Assembly: GCA_019416265.1 (NCBI GenBank)
Contig: DXXQ01000047.1
Coordinates: forward strand, 1-12,764
Direction: 5' to 3'
DNA from: Clostridiales bacterium
GTDB lineage: Bacteria; Bacillota; Clostridia; Lachnospirales; Lachnospiraceae
Length of the DNA: 12,764 bases
This document shows positions 1 through 5,934 of this stretch, piece by piece (position 1 is the first letter of the stretch; each line of letters opens with the position of its first letter). Under the pieces are notes generated by a model, which was not told the origin of the DNA, made no database searches, and saw only the letters and a list, made by a program, of their open reading frames with translations. The position numbers were made by a program, and so were the translations under genes.

Positions 1-756
1 GCTTTAGTGCGCCAGGGCAAAATCCAGGCAGGAGATGAGATCAACGCAGTTGTTCCCACCGGAAATTTCGGTAACATCCTTGCCTGCTATTATGCAAAGC
101 AGATGGGTATCCCCTACAAAAAACTGATCTGTGCCTCCAACGAAAACCGTGTTCTTTACGATTTCTTCCGCACAGGCACCTATGACAGAAAGCGTGATTT
201 TATCCTCACCACCTCCCCTTCTATGGATATTCTGATTTCCAGCAACCTGGAACGTCTGATCTACCGCATCGCAGGAGAGGATGCAGGCAAATGCGCAGAA
301 CTGATGCAGGCCTTAAATGCAGGAGGCGAATATACGATCACCGAAGAGATGAAAGCACAGCTTGGGGATTTCTACGGAAATTACTGCAGTGAAGAGGAAA
401 CCTCCCAGACGATCAGCTCCGTATTCAAAAACAGCAGCTATGTCATTGACTCCCATACGGCTGTCGCAGCAGGGGTATACAAAAAATATGTAAAGGATTC
501 CGGTGATTTAACGCCTGCTGTCATTGCATCCACAGCAAGCCCTTATAAATTCACCAGATGTGTCATGGAAGCCCTGACAGGAGAGAAGGCAGAGTCAGAT
601 GATTTCGCTCTTGCAGACGCTCTTGCGAAGCTTTCCGGCGTAAAGATCCCGCGGGCAGTAGAAGAGATCCGGACTGCACCTGTTCTCCACGACAGAGTTG
701 TAGATGCTGCCGATATGCCGGCGGCAGTGAAAGACATTTTAAAAATTTTAAAATAA
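1..756 (+). CDS. thrC: Threonine synthase, C-terminal part (5' truncated by window)
   Basis: This is the last 251 codons of a PLP-dependent threonine synthase, which converts O-phosphohomoserine to threonine in the cytoplasm as the last step of threonine synthesis. The frame is open to the window edge, so the true start lies upstream and any start near base 7 would be an artefact. Near the beginning is the Gly-rich phosphate-binding loop (VVPTGNFGN), followed by SNENRVLYDFFRTGTYDR. That block is typical of the longer threonine synthase class (about 450-500 residues) shared by many Clostridia, enterobacteria and yeast. The catalytic lysine region is outside the window. The C-terminal half carries the usual STASPYKF block. 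The gene ends with TAA only 15 bases before the -35 box of the 6S RNA promoter, and no terminator hairpin is visible between them. The family call is confident. Confidence 0.93.
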   Translation, partial: ALVRQGKIQAGDEINAVVPTGNFGNILACYYAKQMGIPYKKLICASNENRVLYDFFRTGTYDRKRDFILTTSPSMDILISSNLERLIYRIAGEDAGKCAELMQALNAGGEYTITEEMKAQLGDFYGNYCSEEETSQTISSVFKNSSYVIDSHTAVAAGVYKKYVKDSGDLTPAVIASTASPYKFTRCVMEALTGEKAESDDFALADALAKLSGVKIPRAVEEIRTAPVLHDRVVDAADMPAAVKDILKILK

Positions 757-771
757 AAATCACATTTTATG

Positions 772-800
772 TTGAAAAACAACATATACTAGAGTATAAT
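772..800 (+). promoter_or_regulatory. Sigma-A promoter of the 6S RNA gene
   Basis: TTGAAA at 772-777 and a perfect TATAAT at 795-800 are separated by exactly 17 bases. Transcription would start near 807-808, just upstream of the 5' arm of the 6S RNA closing stem. Such a near-consensus vegetative promoter fits an abundant housekeeping RNA. The promoter begins 15 bases after the thrC stop codon. Confidence 0.85.
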
Positions 801-807
801 AAAAACA

Positions 808-1000
808 ACTTAAGAGAGATATCCTGAAATGTACGAGGCCCCTTCTTTTTTTGAACCTACATCGACTTCAACGGGAATCCAAAATCGCAGATTGGATGTC
901 AGGCCTCCTTTTGCAGTGGAAGACAGAAAATCTGTTGAGGACACCCACCTAGCTGCGGCTAGGCGTCAATGGGAAGGGAACGGCATTTCGGGACAACAAT
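808..1000 (+). ncRNA. ssrS: 6S RNA
   Basis: This non-coding stretch has the features of 6S RNA, the regulator that binds the housekeeping RNA polymerase holoenzyme by mimicking an open promoter and serves as template for short product RNAs. The ends pair in a closing stem: TCCTGAAATG at 822-831 with CATTTCGGGA at 984-993, with one G-U pair. In the 3' half a perfect 6-bp hairpin (CCTAGC, loop TGCG, GCTAGG, 948-963) is flanked by ACCCA and TGGG segments that can extend the pairing. The size of about 190 nt, the long irregular rod shape, the strong upstream promoter and the downstream terminator all agree with the family. The 5' end is inferred from the promoter, and the mature 3' end is a guess. 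It could be another structured RNA, but 6S is by far the best fit. A covariance-model search would settle it. Confidence 0.82.
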
Positions 1001-1009
1001 AGAAATGCA

Positions 1010-1040
1010 GGGCCTTTGATCAAAGGTCCTTTTCTTTTTC
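1010..1040 (+). terminator. Intrinsic terminator after 6S RNA
   Basis: GGGCCTTT at 1010-1017 pairs with AAAGGTCC at 1022-1029 over a short GATC loop, with one G-U pair. It is followed by a T-rich run (TTTTCTTTTTC, 1030-1040). It ends the 6S transcript and would also stop read-through from thrC. It lies only 37 bases before galM, leaving little room for a separate galM promoter. Confidence 0.85.
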
Positions 1041-1076
1041 TGAGCAGACATAAGAAAATTTACGGAGGGTTTTATC

Positions 1077-2138
1077 ATGAGTGTTACAGAAAGAAAATTT
1101 GGTGTTTTATCAACCGGAGAGAAGGTAAGAATCTTTCATCTGGAGAATAAGTCCGGTGCCTATGCGGAGGTTCTGGAATACGGAGCGATCCTTGTAAAAT
1201 TATGCGTTCCGGATAAAGACGGAAAGCTGACAGACGTAGTCCTGGGCTACGATGATCTCGCATCCTATGAAGTAAACGGCTGCTTTTTCGGCGCAGTAAT
1301 CGGAAGAAACGGAAACCGTATCGAAGGCGCGAAATTCTCTGTCTACGGAAAAGAGGTTCAGCTTGCACAGAATGAGAATGATAACAACCTTCACAGCGGA
1401 CCAGACGGCTTTGAGAAGAAGATCTGGGATGTGGCAGAAATCAAAGAAGATAAAAACCGCATTGTTTTCACAAGAATCAGTCCTGACGGCGAAAACGGAT
1501 TTCCGGGAGAATTTGATGTTTCCGTGAAATACGAATTAACTGAAGAAAACGAGCTGATCATTCATTACCAGGGTATTTGTGACGAACCTACTGTAGCAAA
1601 TATGACAAATCATTCCTACTTTAATCTGGCCGGAGAAGGAAGCGGAACAATCCTCGACCAGTATCTTACCATCAATGCAGAATACTATACTCCTGTAGCA
1701 GACAGCCATTCCATTCCTACAGGGGAATACGCTCCGGTTGCGGGAACCCCTATGGATTTCAACAAGCCGAAAAAAATCGGTGCCGAGATCAATGCCGATT
1801 TCCAGCAGCTTGCTTTCACAGGAGGCTACGACCACAACTATGTGACAGACAATTACGCCAAAGGAAACAGACGTCTGATCGCCTCCGCTTACTGCGAAGA
1901 GACAGGCATTGCCATGGATGTTTCCTCTGACTGCCCCTGTGTACAGCTTTATGCAGGCAACTTCGTTGAACAGGAAAAAGGGAAAAACGGCCACATATAT
2001 GACAAGCGTGACGGTTTCTGCCTTGAAACCCAGTTTGAGCCCAATGCAGTAAATGTAGAAAACTTCCATTCACCGGTTCTGGAAGAGGGCGAGCAGTATG
2101 ATTCTGTAACTGCATACCGTTTTTACATAAAAGACTGA
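1077..2138 (+). CDS. galM: Galactose mutarotase (aldose 1-epimerase)
   Basis: The 353-residue protein is a full-length GalM-family enzyme, which interconverts alpha and beta anomers of galactose (and usually glucose) at the entry of the Leloir pathway in the cytoplasm. Sugar-binding and catalytic elements are all present: NGNRI with Arg81, NLHSG with His106, TNHSYFNLAG with His179 (the usual general acid), YDHNY with Asp252 and CLETQ with Glu317 (the usual general base). The start is supported by GGAGGG at 1064-1069, seven bases before ATG. No galK, galT or galE lies beside it, so it appears to be a lone gene rather than part of a gal operon. No clear promoter is visible between the 6S terminator and the start, so transcription may come from read-through or from a promoter hidden in the 6S gene. 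Confidence 0.95.
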   Translation: MSVTERKFGVLSTGEKVRIFHLENKSGAYAEVLEYGAILVKLCVPDKDGKLTDVVLGYDDLASYEVNGCFFGAVIGRNGNRIEGAKFSVYGKEVQLAQNENDNNLHSGPDGFEKKIWDVAEIKEDKNRIVFTRISPDGENGFPGEFDVSVKYELTEENELIIHYQGICDEPTVANMTNHSYFNLAGEGSGTILDQYLTINAEYYTPVADSHSIPTGEYAPVAGTPMDFNKPKKIGAEINADFQQLAFTGGYDHNYVTDNYAKGNRRLIASAYCEETGIAMDVSSDCPCVQLYAGNFVEQEKGKNGHIYDKRDGFCLETQFEPNAVNVENFHSPVLEEGEQYDSVTAYRFYIKD

Positions 2139-2145
2139 TAAAATT

Positions 2146-2192
2146 TTTCCGGCAGAGCGCTCTTAAAAACGCTCTGGGAAATGACATTTTTT
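2146..2192 (+). terminator. Possible first terminator hairpin after galM
   Basis: CAGAGCG at 2153-2159 pairs with CGCTCTG at 2170-2176. The stem extends by TTTCC (2146-2150) with GGAAA (2177-2181) across a two-base bulge. A run of six T begins only five bases after the stem, so it is weaker than a canonical terminator. It may act in tandem with the following hairpin. Confidence 0.5.
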
Positions 2193-2211
2193 CTGACTTT
2201 TCTCATATACT
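2181..2211 (+). promoter_or_regulatory. Candidate promoter for the spoIID-like gene, predicting a leaderless mRNA
   Basis: TATACT at 2206-2211 matches the -10 consensus in five of six positions. ATGACA at 2181-2186 matches -35 in five of six but with a long 19-base spacer. The start of transcription would fall at 2218-2219, on the A of the ATG, which would explain the missing ribosome binding site. The same bases read CATATACT, also compatible with a sporulation sigma-E -10 element, but no convincing sigma-E -35 is seen. Inference only. Confidence 0.35.
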
Positions 2212-2239
2212 TCCTAATATGAGAAAAGTCAGTTTTTTT
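2193..2239 (+). terminator. Strong terminator-like hairpin overlapping the spoIID-like start codon
   Basis: A perfect 15-bp inverted repeat (CTGACTTTTCTCATA at 2193-2207, its complement at 2218-2232) encloses a 10-base loop and is followed at once by seven T (2233-2239). This is a textbook intrinsic terminator for transcripts coming from galM. It also contains the ATG (2219-2221) and the first codons of the downstream gene, and its left arm and loop carry a good -10 box. See the finding on this overlap. Confidence 0.75.
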
Positions 2240-3502
2240 AATGGAAAAAATATGCTGCTCTTATGGATTCTTGTCTGGGGACTGCTTCTGGACAAGTCTA
2301 TGCAGCTTCATCAAATGAAAAAACCTCTTCAGACACAGCCGGAGAAAGAAGCGGTTCTGACAGAGCCCCCGACGCCTTCCCCCTCTATCCCTCCCGAAAA
2401 AGCCGAAAAAAAAGAAGAGGAAGAATCCTCGATCCGTGTTCTCCTTATGACAACGGGGTATGAGGGTTACGTCCATCAGAAGGTTTCCGGCATCTGCGGA
2501 CAGGAATCTTTTTCCTATACTGCAGACAGCCCTGCTTTCCAAGAAACAGATGTAATCCGGCTTGGAGATGCTGAAACAGAAACCACACTCACCTCCATTG
2601 AACGGCAGTGCAGCGCCCCTGTCTATTTGGGAACCATGGAGATCCACAAAGGAGAAGAGGGGCTTTATCTTGTCAACGAAGTTCCTCTGGAAACCTATCT
2701 GGAGTCTGTTGTTCCCAGCGAAATGCCGCCGTCCTATGAAAAAGAAGCTCTGAAAGCCCAGGCAGTCTGTGCAAGAACCTATGCCTGGAAGCATATGACA
2801 GGGAAGGGACTTGGTCTGTACGGAGCAGATGTAGATGACAGCGTCAATTATCAGGTATACGGAAATATTGAGGTGCAGCCGGCCTCCAGCCTTGCAGTTT
2901 CGGAAACCTGCAGCCAGATTCTTTGTCACAACGGTGAGCCGGTGGAGGCTTATTATTTCTCCACCTCCTCAGGCGCTACCAGCACAGATGAAATCTGGGG
3001 AGCGGAGACAGCAGCGCCTTATCTGAAAAGTGTAGAATGCCCCTTTGACAGTAATATTTCCTGGAGCAGCTGGAAAACCGCCCTTCCATGGGAAGGAATC
3101 CAGAAAAGAGCCCAGGACAAAGCAGGCTGCAGCGATGCCCTTCTGTCTGTGGAGATCCGGAGGAAATCCCCAAGCCAGGCGGCGCTGGAGCTTCAGGTCA
3201 TCCTTGAAAATACCTCCTTTGCCGTGGAAGGAGAGTATAAGATCCGGGAATTTTTATCCCCGAAAGGCTGTGAGATCACTGGAAAAGACGGAAAAACCAC
3301 CACAGGAGGAGCGCTTTTGCCCAGCGCCTATTTTTCCATGGAATTACGCCCCGGAGAAGAAATCCTTCTGGAAGGCAGAGGGTACGGCCACGGCGTCGGA
3401 ATGAGCCAGAATGGAGCCAATGAGATGGCAAAGGAAGGCTATACCTGCCGGGAGATCCTTAACTATTTTTTCCGCGACGTGACCATTGAAAGCTGTCTGT
3501 GA
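2219..3502 (+). CDS. SpoIID/LytB-domain protein (membrane-anchored peptidoglycan lytic enzyme)
   Basis: The 427-residue protein has a signal anchor (residues 12-24, very hydrophobic) behind a basic start (MRK..K), then a Pro/Glu/Lys-rich linker (about 37-70). The SpoIID domain follows, with VVPSEMPPSYEKEALKAQAV around Glu168, the position of the catalytic Glu of SpoIID lytic transglycosylases, and the C-terminal GYGHGVGMSQNGA block (388-400). SpoIID cleaves glycan strands after amidase action during forespore engulfment; relatives without sporulation roles stimulate amidases. It is longer than the roughly 340-residue SpoIID of Bacillus and is not in a recognisable spoIID cluster, so it may be a paralogue. 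Neither ATG 2219 nor ATG 2252 has a ribosome binding site. The first is preferred because it gives the anchor a basic N-terminus, but it lies inside a hairpin. Nine cysteines occur outside the anchor and linker. Confidence 0.85.
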   Translation: MRKVSFFNGKNMLLLWILVWGLLLDKSMQLHQMKKPLQTQPEKEAVLTEPPTPSPSIPPEKAEKKEEEESSIRVLLMTTGYEGYVHQKVSGICGQESFSYTADSPAFQETDVIRLGDAETETTLTSIERQCSAPVYLGTMEIHKGEEGLYLVNEVPLETYLESVVPSEMPPSYEKEALKAQAVCARTYAWKHMTGKGLGLYGADVDDSVNYQVYGNIEVQPASSLAVSETCSQILCHNGEPVEAYYFSTSSGATSTDEIWGAETAAPYLKSVECPFDSNISWSSWKTALPWEGIQKRAQDKAGCSDALLSVEIRRKSPSQAALELQVILENTSFAVEGEYKIREFLSPKGCEITGKDGKTTTGGALLPSAYFSMELRPGEEILLEGRGYGHGVGMSQNGANEMAKEGYTCREILNYFFRDVTIESCL

Positions 3503-3511
3503 GAGCTGTTC

Positions 3512-3540
3512 TTGTCAGGAATTCCATTTCATGGTATGAT
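3512..3540 (+). promoter_or_regulatory. Sigma-A promoter of the yihY-like gene
   Basis: TTGTCA at 3512-3517 and TATGAT at 3535-3540 are spaced by 17 bases, and a TG at 3532-3533 makes an extended -10. It starts ten bases after the upstream stop codon. A small hairpin (TCCGG 3550-3554 with CCGGA 3561-3565) would lie at the very 5' end of the mRNA. Confidence 0.7.
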
Positions 3541-3580
3541 AAATGCAGTTCCGGCATGAACCGGACAGAACGGAGAAGAT

Positions 3581-4501
3581 ATGAAGAGAAAAAAAGAAAA
3601 ACAGTCTGTAATCCAGCTCCTTGTGGGATTCATGGACCGTATCAGCAGTGACCACGTAAGTGCCTATGCAGCACAGGCGGCCTATTTCCTGATCCTGTCC
3701 TTCATTCCCTTTGTGCTGTTTTTGACAACCTTTATCCGATATACACCCCTGACCTATAATCTCGTCCGTGATGCGATTATCGGTTTTGTGCCGAATAATC
3801 TCCAGAGCTTTCTTCTGGGAATTCTGGGCGATGTTTATATGCGAAGCTCCGCCATTGCCCCGATCACAGCAGTGATCGCACTCTGGTCTGCTGGTAAAGG
3901 TATGCAGTCTATCACCAATGGGCTGAATACGATCTATCATGTGAAGGAAACGCGAAACTGGCTGATCACGCGGATCTATTCCGTTGTCTATACCATGCTG
4001 TTTGTGATTTCCCTTATCGTCAGCCTCACCCTCCTTGTTCTCGGAACAAGGATTCAGGCAGCCATTGCAAAGCATTTCCCCTTTATCGGGGATATTCTGG
4101 GACGGATCATCGGCGCACGTACCCTCCTTGTTTTTGCCGTGCTGTTTTTTGTATTTCTGTTTCTTTATAAGGTACTTCCAAACAGAAAAGCAACCTTTAA
4201 AAGCCAGATTCCCGGCGCCTTTATCACTGCCGTTGCCTGGTCTGTGTTTTCCTACGGGTTTTCCATCTATTTCGAGCTGGTTCCCAATTTCAGCAATATG
4301 TACGGAAACCTGGCCGCCATTATTATGGTCATGCTCTGGCTCTATGGATGCATGAATCTTGTTTTATACGGGGCAGAGACAAACGCGTACTTTGAAAAGC
4401 AGTTCCGCATGGCCCAGGCCTCTGTCAGGGAAATGATCTCCCGGGACAGGGAGACAAAAGAAGCCTCCAAAAAAGAAGATGACAAAAAAGAAATTGAATG
4501 A
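3581..4501 (+). CDS. YihY/BrkB-family integral membrane protein
   Basis: The 306-residue protein belongs to the YihY/virulence factor BrkB family, once misnamed ribonuclease BN; its biochemical role is unsettled. Family blocks are visible: SAYAAQAAYFLILSFIPF (27-44), a loop with LWSAGKGMQSITNGLN (101-116), YKVLPNRK (196-203), YGNLAAIIMVMLWLY (241-255) and GAETNA (264-269). About six membrane segments can be drawn (near 31-52, 91-110, 133-157, 179-199, 210-230 and 243-265). Both ends are charged and probably cytoplasmic: the start is KRKKEK-rich and the last 30 residues are a Lys/Glu tail. GGAG at 3572-3575 supports the ATG. It has its own promoter and a weak terminator, so it looks monocistronic. 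The family is confident; the function is unknown. Confidence 0.9.
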   Translation: MKRKKEKQSVIQLLVGFMDRISSDHVSAYAAQAAYFLILSFIPFVLFLTTFIRYTPLTYNLVRDAIIGFVPNNLQSFLLGILGDVYMRSSAIAPITAVIALWSAGKGMQSITNGLNTIYHVKETRNWLITRIYSVVYTMLFVISLIVSLTLLVLGTRIQAAIAKHFPFIGDILGRIIGARTLLVFAVLFFVFLFLYKVLPNRKATFKSQIPGAFITAVAWSVFSYGFSIYFELVPNFSNMYGNLAAIIMVMLWLYGCMNLVLYGAETNAYFEKQFRMAQASVREMISRDRETKEASKKEDDKKEIE

Positions 4502-4534
4502 ATTGTTACGGTTCACACAGCAACAATGATTTTT
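4502..4534 (+). terminator. Weak terminator candidate after the yihY-like gene
   Basis: ATTGTT at 4502-4507 can pair with AACAAT at 4522-4527 over a 14-base loop, followed by GATTTTT. The stem is short and AT-rich, so this is a marginal call. It sits just before the -35 box of the pheST leader promoter. Confidence 0.3.
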
Positions 4535-4538
4535 CGGC

Positions 4539-4567
4539 TTGACAGACGCTTTTTTTTGTGGCATGAT
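4539..4567 (+). promoter_or_regulatory. Sigma-A promoter of the pheST T-box operon
   Basis: A perfect TTGACA at 4539-4544 is followed after 17 bases by CATGAT at 4562-4567. TG at 4559-4560 provides an extended -10 that would compensate for the poor hexamer. Transcription would start near 4574, giving a leader of about 290 nt before pheS. Confidence 0.7.
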
Positions 4568-4573
4568 AACTAA

Positions 4574-4822
4574 AGATTCATAAGTAAAAGCACAGAAGGT
4601 GTTTTTAGGGGATTATTTTCTATCAGAGAGAGGAAGTCACCGGCTGAAAGCTTCCTTAAGTTCAGATAATTCCTGAATTTCCCACCGGAGCTGCATTTCT
4701 GAAATAACAGTAGGAAATGACGTCACTGCGCGTTAAGCAGATTGAGCGCCTGTACAGACAGGAATCAGGGTGGTACCGCGGATATATGCTTCGTCCCTTT
4801 CAGGGGGACGGAGCTTTTTTTA
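4574..4822 (+). promoter_or_regulatory. T-box riboswitch leader of pheST
   Basis: This untranslated leader senses uncharged tRNA, presumably tRNA-Phe, and lets the synthetase genes be transcribed only when charging falls. The invariant T-box sequence AGGGTGGTACCGCGG is at 4767-4781; its TGGT is the bulge that pairs with the tRNA acceptor end. The Stem I region starts with CAGAGA (4624-4629), which pairs with TTTCTG at 4696-4701. It contains GGAAG/CTTCC (4632-4636, 4651-4655) and the typical GCTGAAAG segment. Phe codons TTC occur on the 3' side of Stem I at 4679-4681 and 4697-4699; the first, just before CCCACCGGAG, is the likelier specifier. AGGG at 4767-4770 can pair with CCCT at 4795-4798 in the antiterminator, and those same bases form the terminator arm, so the two folds exclude each other. 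Confidence 0.93.
4788..4821 (+). terminator. T-box regulated intrinsic terminator
   Basis: GCTTCGTCCC at 4788-4797 pairs over ten base pairs (one G-U) with GGGACGGAGC at 4805-4814, closing a seven-base loop, and runs straight into seven T at 4815-4821. It is the off state of the pheST leader. Confidence 0.92.
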
Positions 4823-4863
4823 TTTCGCAAAAATCTAATACACATAAAGGAGACAAAGGAACC

Positions 4864-5889
4864 ATGGATATGAAAGAAAAACTTCAGGAACTGGCTCAGG
4901 CTGCCAGGAAGCGGATCGATGAATCCGACAGTCTGGATGTGCTTAACGATGTGCGCATCGCTTATCTTGGAAAAAAAGGCGAGCTGACAGCCATTTTAAA
5001 AGGAATGAAGGATGTAGCTCCCCAGGATCGTCCAAAGGTCGGACAGCTTGTAAATGAGACAAGAGAAAAAATCGAGGCACTTCTGGATGAGTCCAAAATG
5101 AAACTGGAGGAGGCTGCCAGAGAAGCAAAAATGAAAGCTGAGGTTATTGACGTAACCCTTCCCGCCAAAAAATCCAGAATCGGTCACCGTCATCCAAACA
5201 CCATTGCTCTGGAAGAGGTTGAGCGTATTTTCATCGGCATGGGCTATGAGGTCGTAGAAGGACCGGAGGTAGAATATGCAGATTACAACTTTACCAAACT
5301 GAACATTCCCGAGGATCATCCGGCACGAGACGAGCAGGATACTTTCTTCATTAACGATTCCATTCTTCTTCGTTCCCAGACCTCACCGGTTCAGGCCCGT
5401 ACCATGGAAAAAGGAAAGCTCCCGATCCGTATGATCGCTCCGGGAAGAGTTTTCCGTTCTGATGAGGTTGACGCAACACATTCTCCTTCCTTCCATCAGA
5501 TCGAGGGACTTGTTATTGACAAAAACATCACTTTCGCAGACCTGAAAGGTACTCTTCAGGAGTTTGCCCAGGAGCTTTTCGGGCCTGAGACAAAGACCAA
5601 GTTCAGACCGCATCACTTCCCGTTTACAGAGCCAAGTGCAGAGGTTGACGTTTCCTGCTTTAAATGCGGCGGAAAAGGCTGTCGTTTCTGTAAAGGCTCC
5701 GGCTGGATCGAGATCCTCGGCTGCGGTATGGTTCATCCAAATGTTCTCAGAATGTGCGGCATCGATCCGGAAGAATATACAGGCTTTGCTTTCGGCGTTG
5801 GTCTTGAGCGTATCGCACTTCTGAAATACGAAATCGACGACATGAGACTGCTTTACGAAAACGACACTCGTTTCCTGAAACAGTTCTAA
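4864..5889 (+). CDS. pheS: Phenylalanyl-tRNA synthetase alpha subunit
   Basis: PheS is the catalytic subunit of the cytoplasmic alpha2-beta2 enzyme that charges tRNA-Phe. The frame is open back to 4717, but that would run through the T-box and its terminator. The start is therefore placed at ATG 4864, behind AAAGGAG at 4846-4852, giving 341 residues, the family's normal length. ATG 4870 (339 residues) is an alternative, because a second AAAGGA at 4855-4860 suits it. An N-terminal coiled coil (about 1-95) binds tRNA. The class II core follows with motif 2 (PGRVFRSDEVDATHSPSFHQ, 193-212) and motif 3 (GFAFGVGLERIALL, 307-320). Ala309 lies in the Phe pocket at the position known for mutations that relax specificity. 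Four cysteines (265, 268, 273, 276; two CxxC pairs) form a zinc-ribbon-like insertion as in other Firmicutes PheS proteins. Confidence 0.96.
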   Translation: MDMKEKLQELAQAARKRIDESDSLDVLNDVRIAYLGKKGELTAILKGMKDVAPQDRPKVGQLVNETREKIEALLDESKMKLEEAAREAKMKAEVIDVTLPAKKSRIGHRHPNTIALEEVERIFIGMGYEVVEGPEVEYADYNFTKLNIPEDHPARDEQDTFFINDSILLRSQTSPVQARTMEKGKLPIRMIAPGRVFRSDEVDATHSPSFHQIEGLVIDKNITFADLKGTLQEFAQELFGPETKTKFRPHHFPFTEPSAEVDVSCFKCGGKGCRFCKGSGWIEILGCGMVHPNVLRMCGIDPEEYTGFAFGVGLERIALLKYEIDDMRLLYENDTRFLKQF

Positions 5890-5934
5890 ATCAGGCTTGA
5901 AACAATAAATGAATTATAGAAGGGACAACAGAAA

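Noticed and set aside
1536..2069. Minus-strand open frame of 177 codons inside galM
   Set aside because: It is fully embedded in a well-supported GalM frame, has no family resemblance and lacks a ribosome binding site suited to its start.
2197..2211. Sigma-E promoter for the spoIID-like gene (CATATACT as -10)
   Set aside because: No convincing sigma-E -35 element at the proper spacing, so it is mentioned only as an alternative reading of the -10 box.
2261..2929. Long open frame on the minus strand antisense to the SpoIID-like gene (222 codons)
   Set aside because: It mirrors the codon pattern of the real gene, shows no recognisable domain and has Cys/Phe-rich low-quality composition.
4717..4863. 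In-frame ATG at 4717 that would extend PheS by 49 residues
   Set aside because: It lies in the T-box leader and would translate through the antiterminator and terminator. The strong AAAGGAG site and the normal family length point to 4864.
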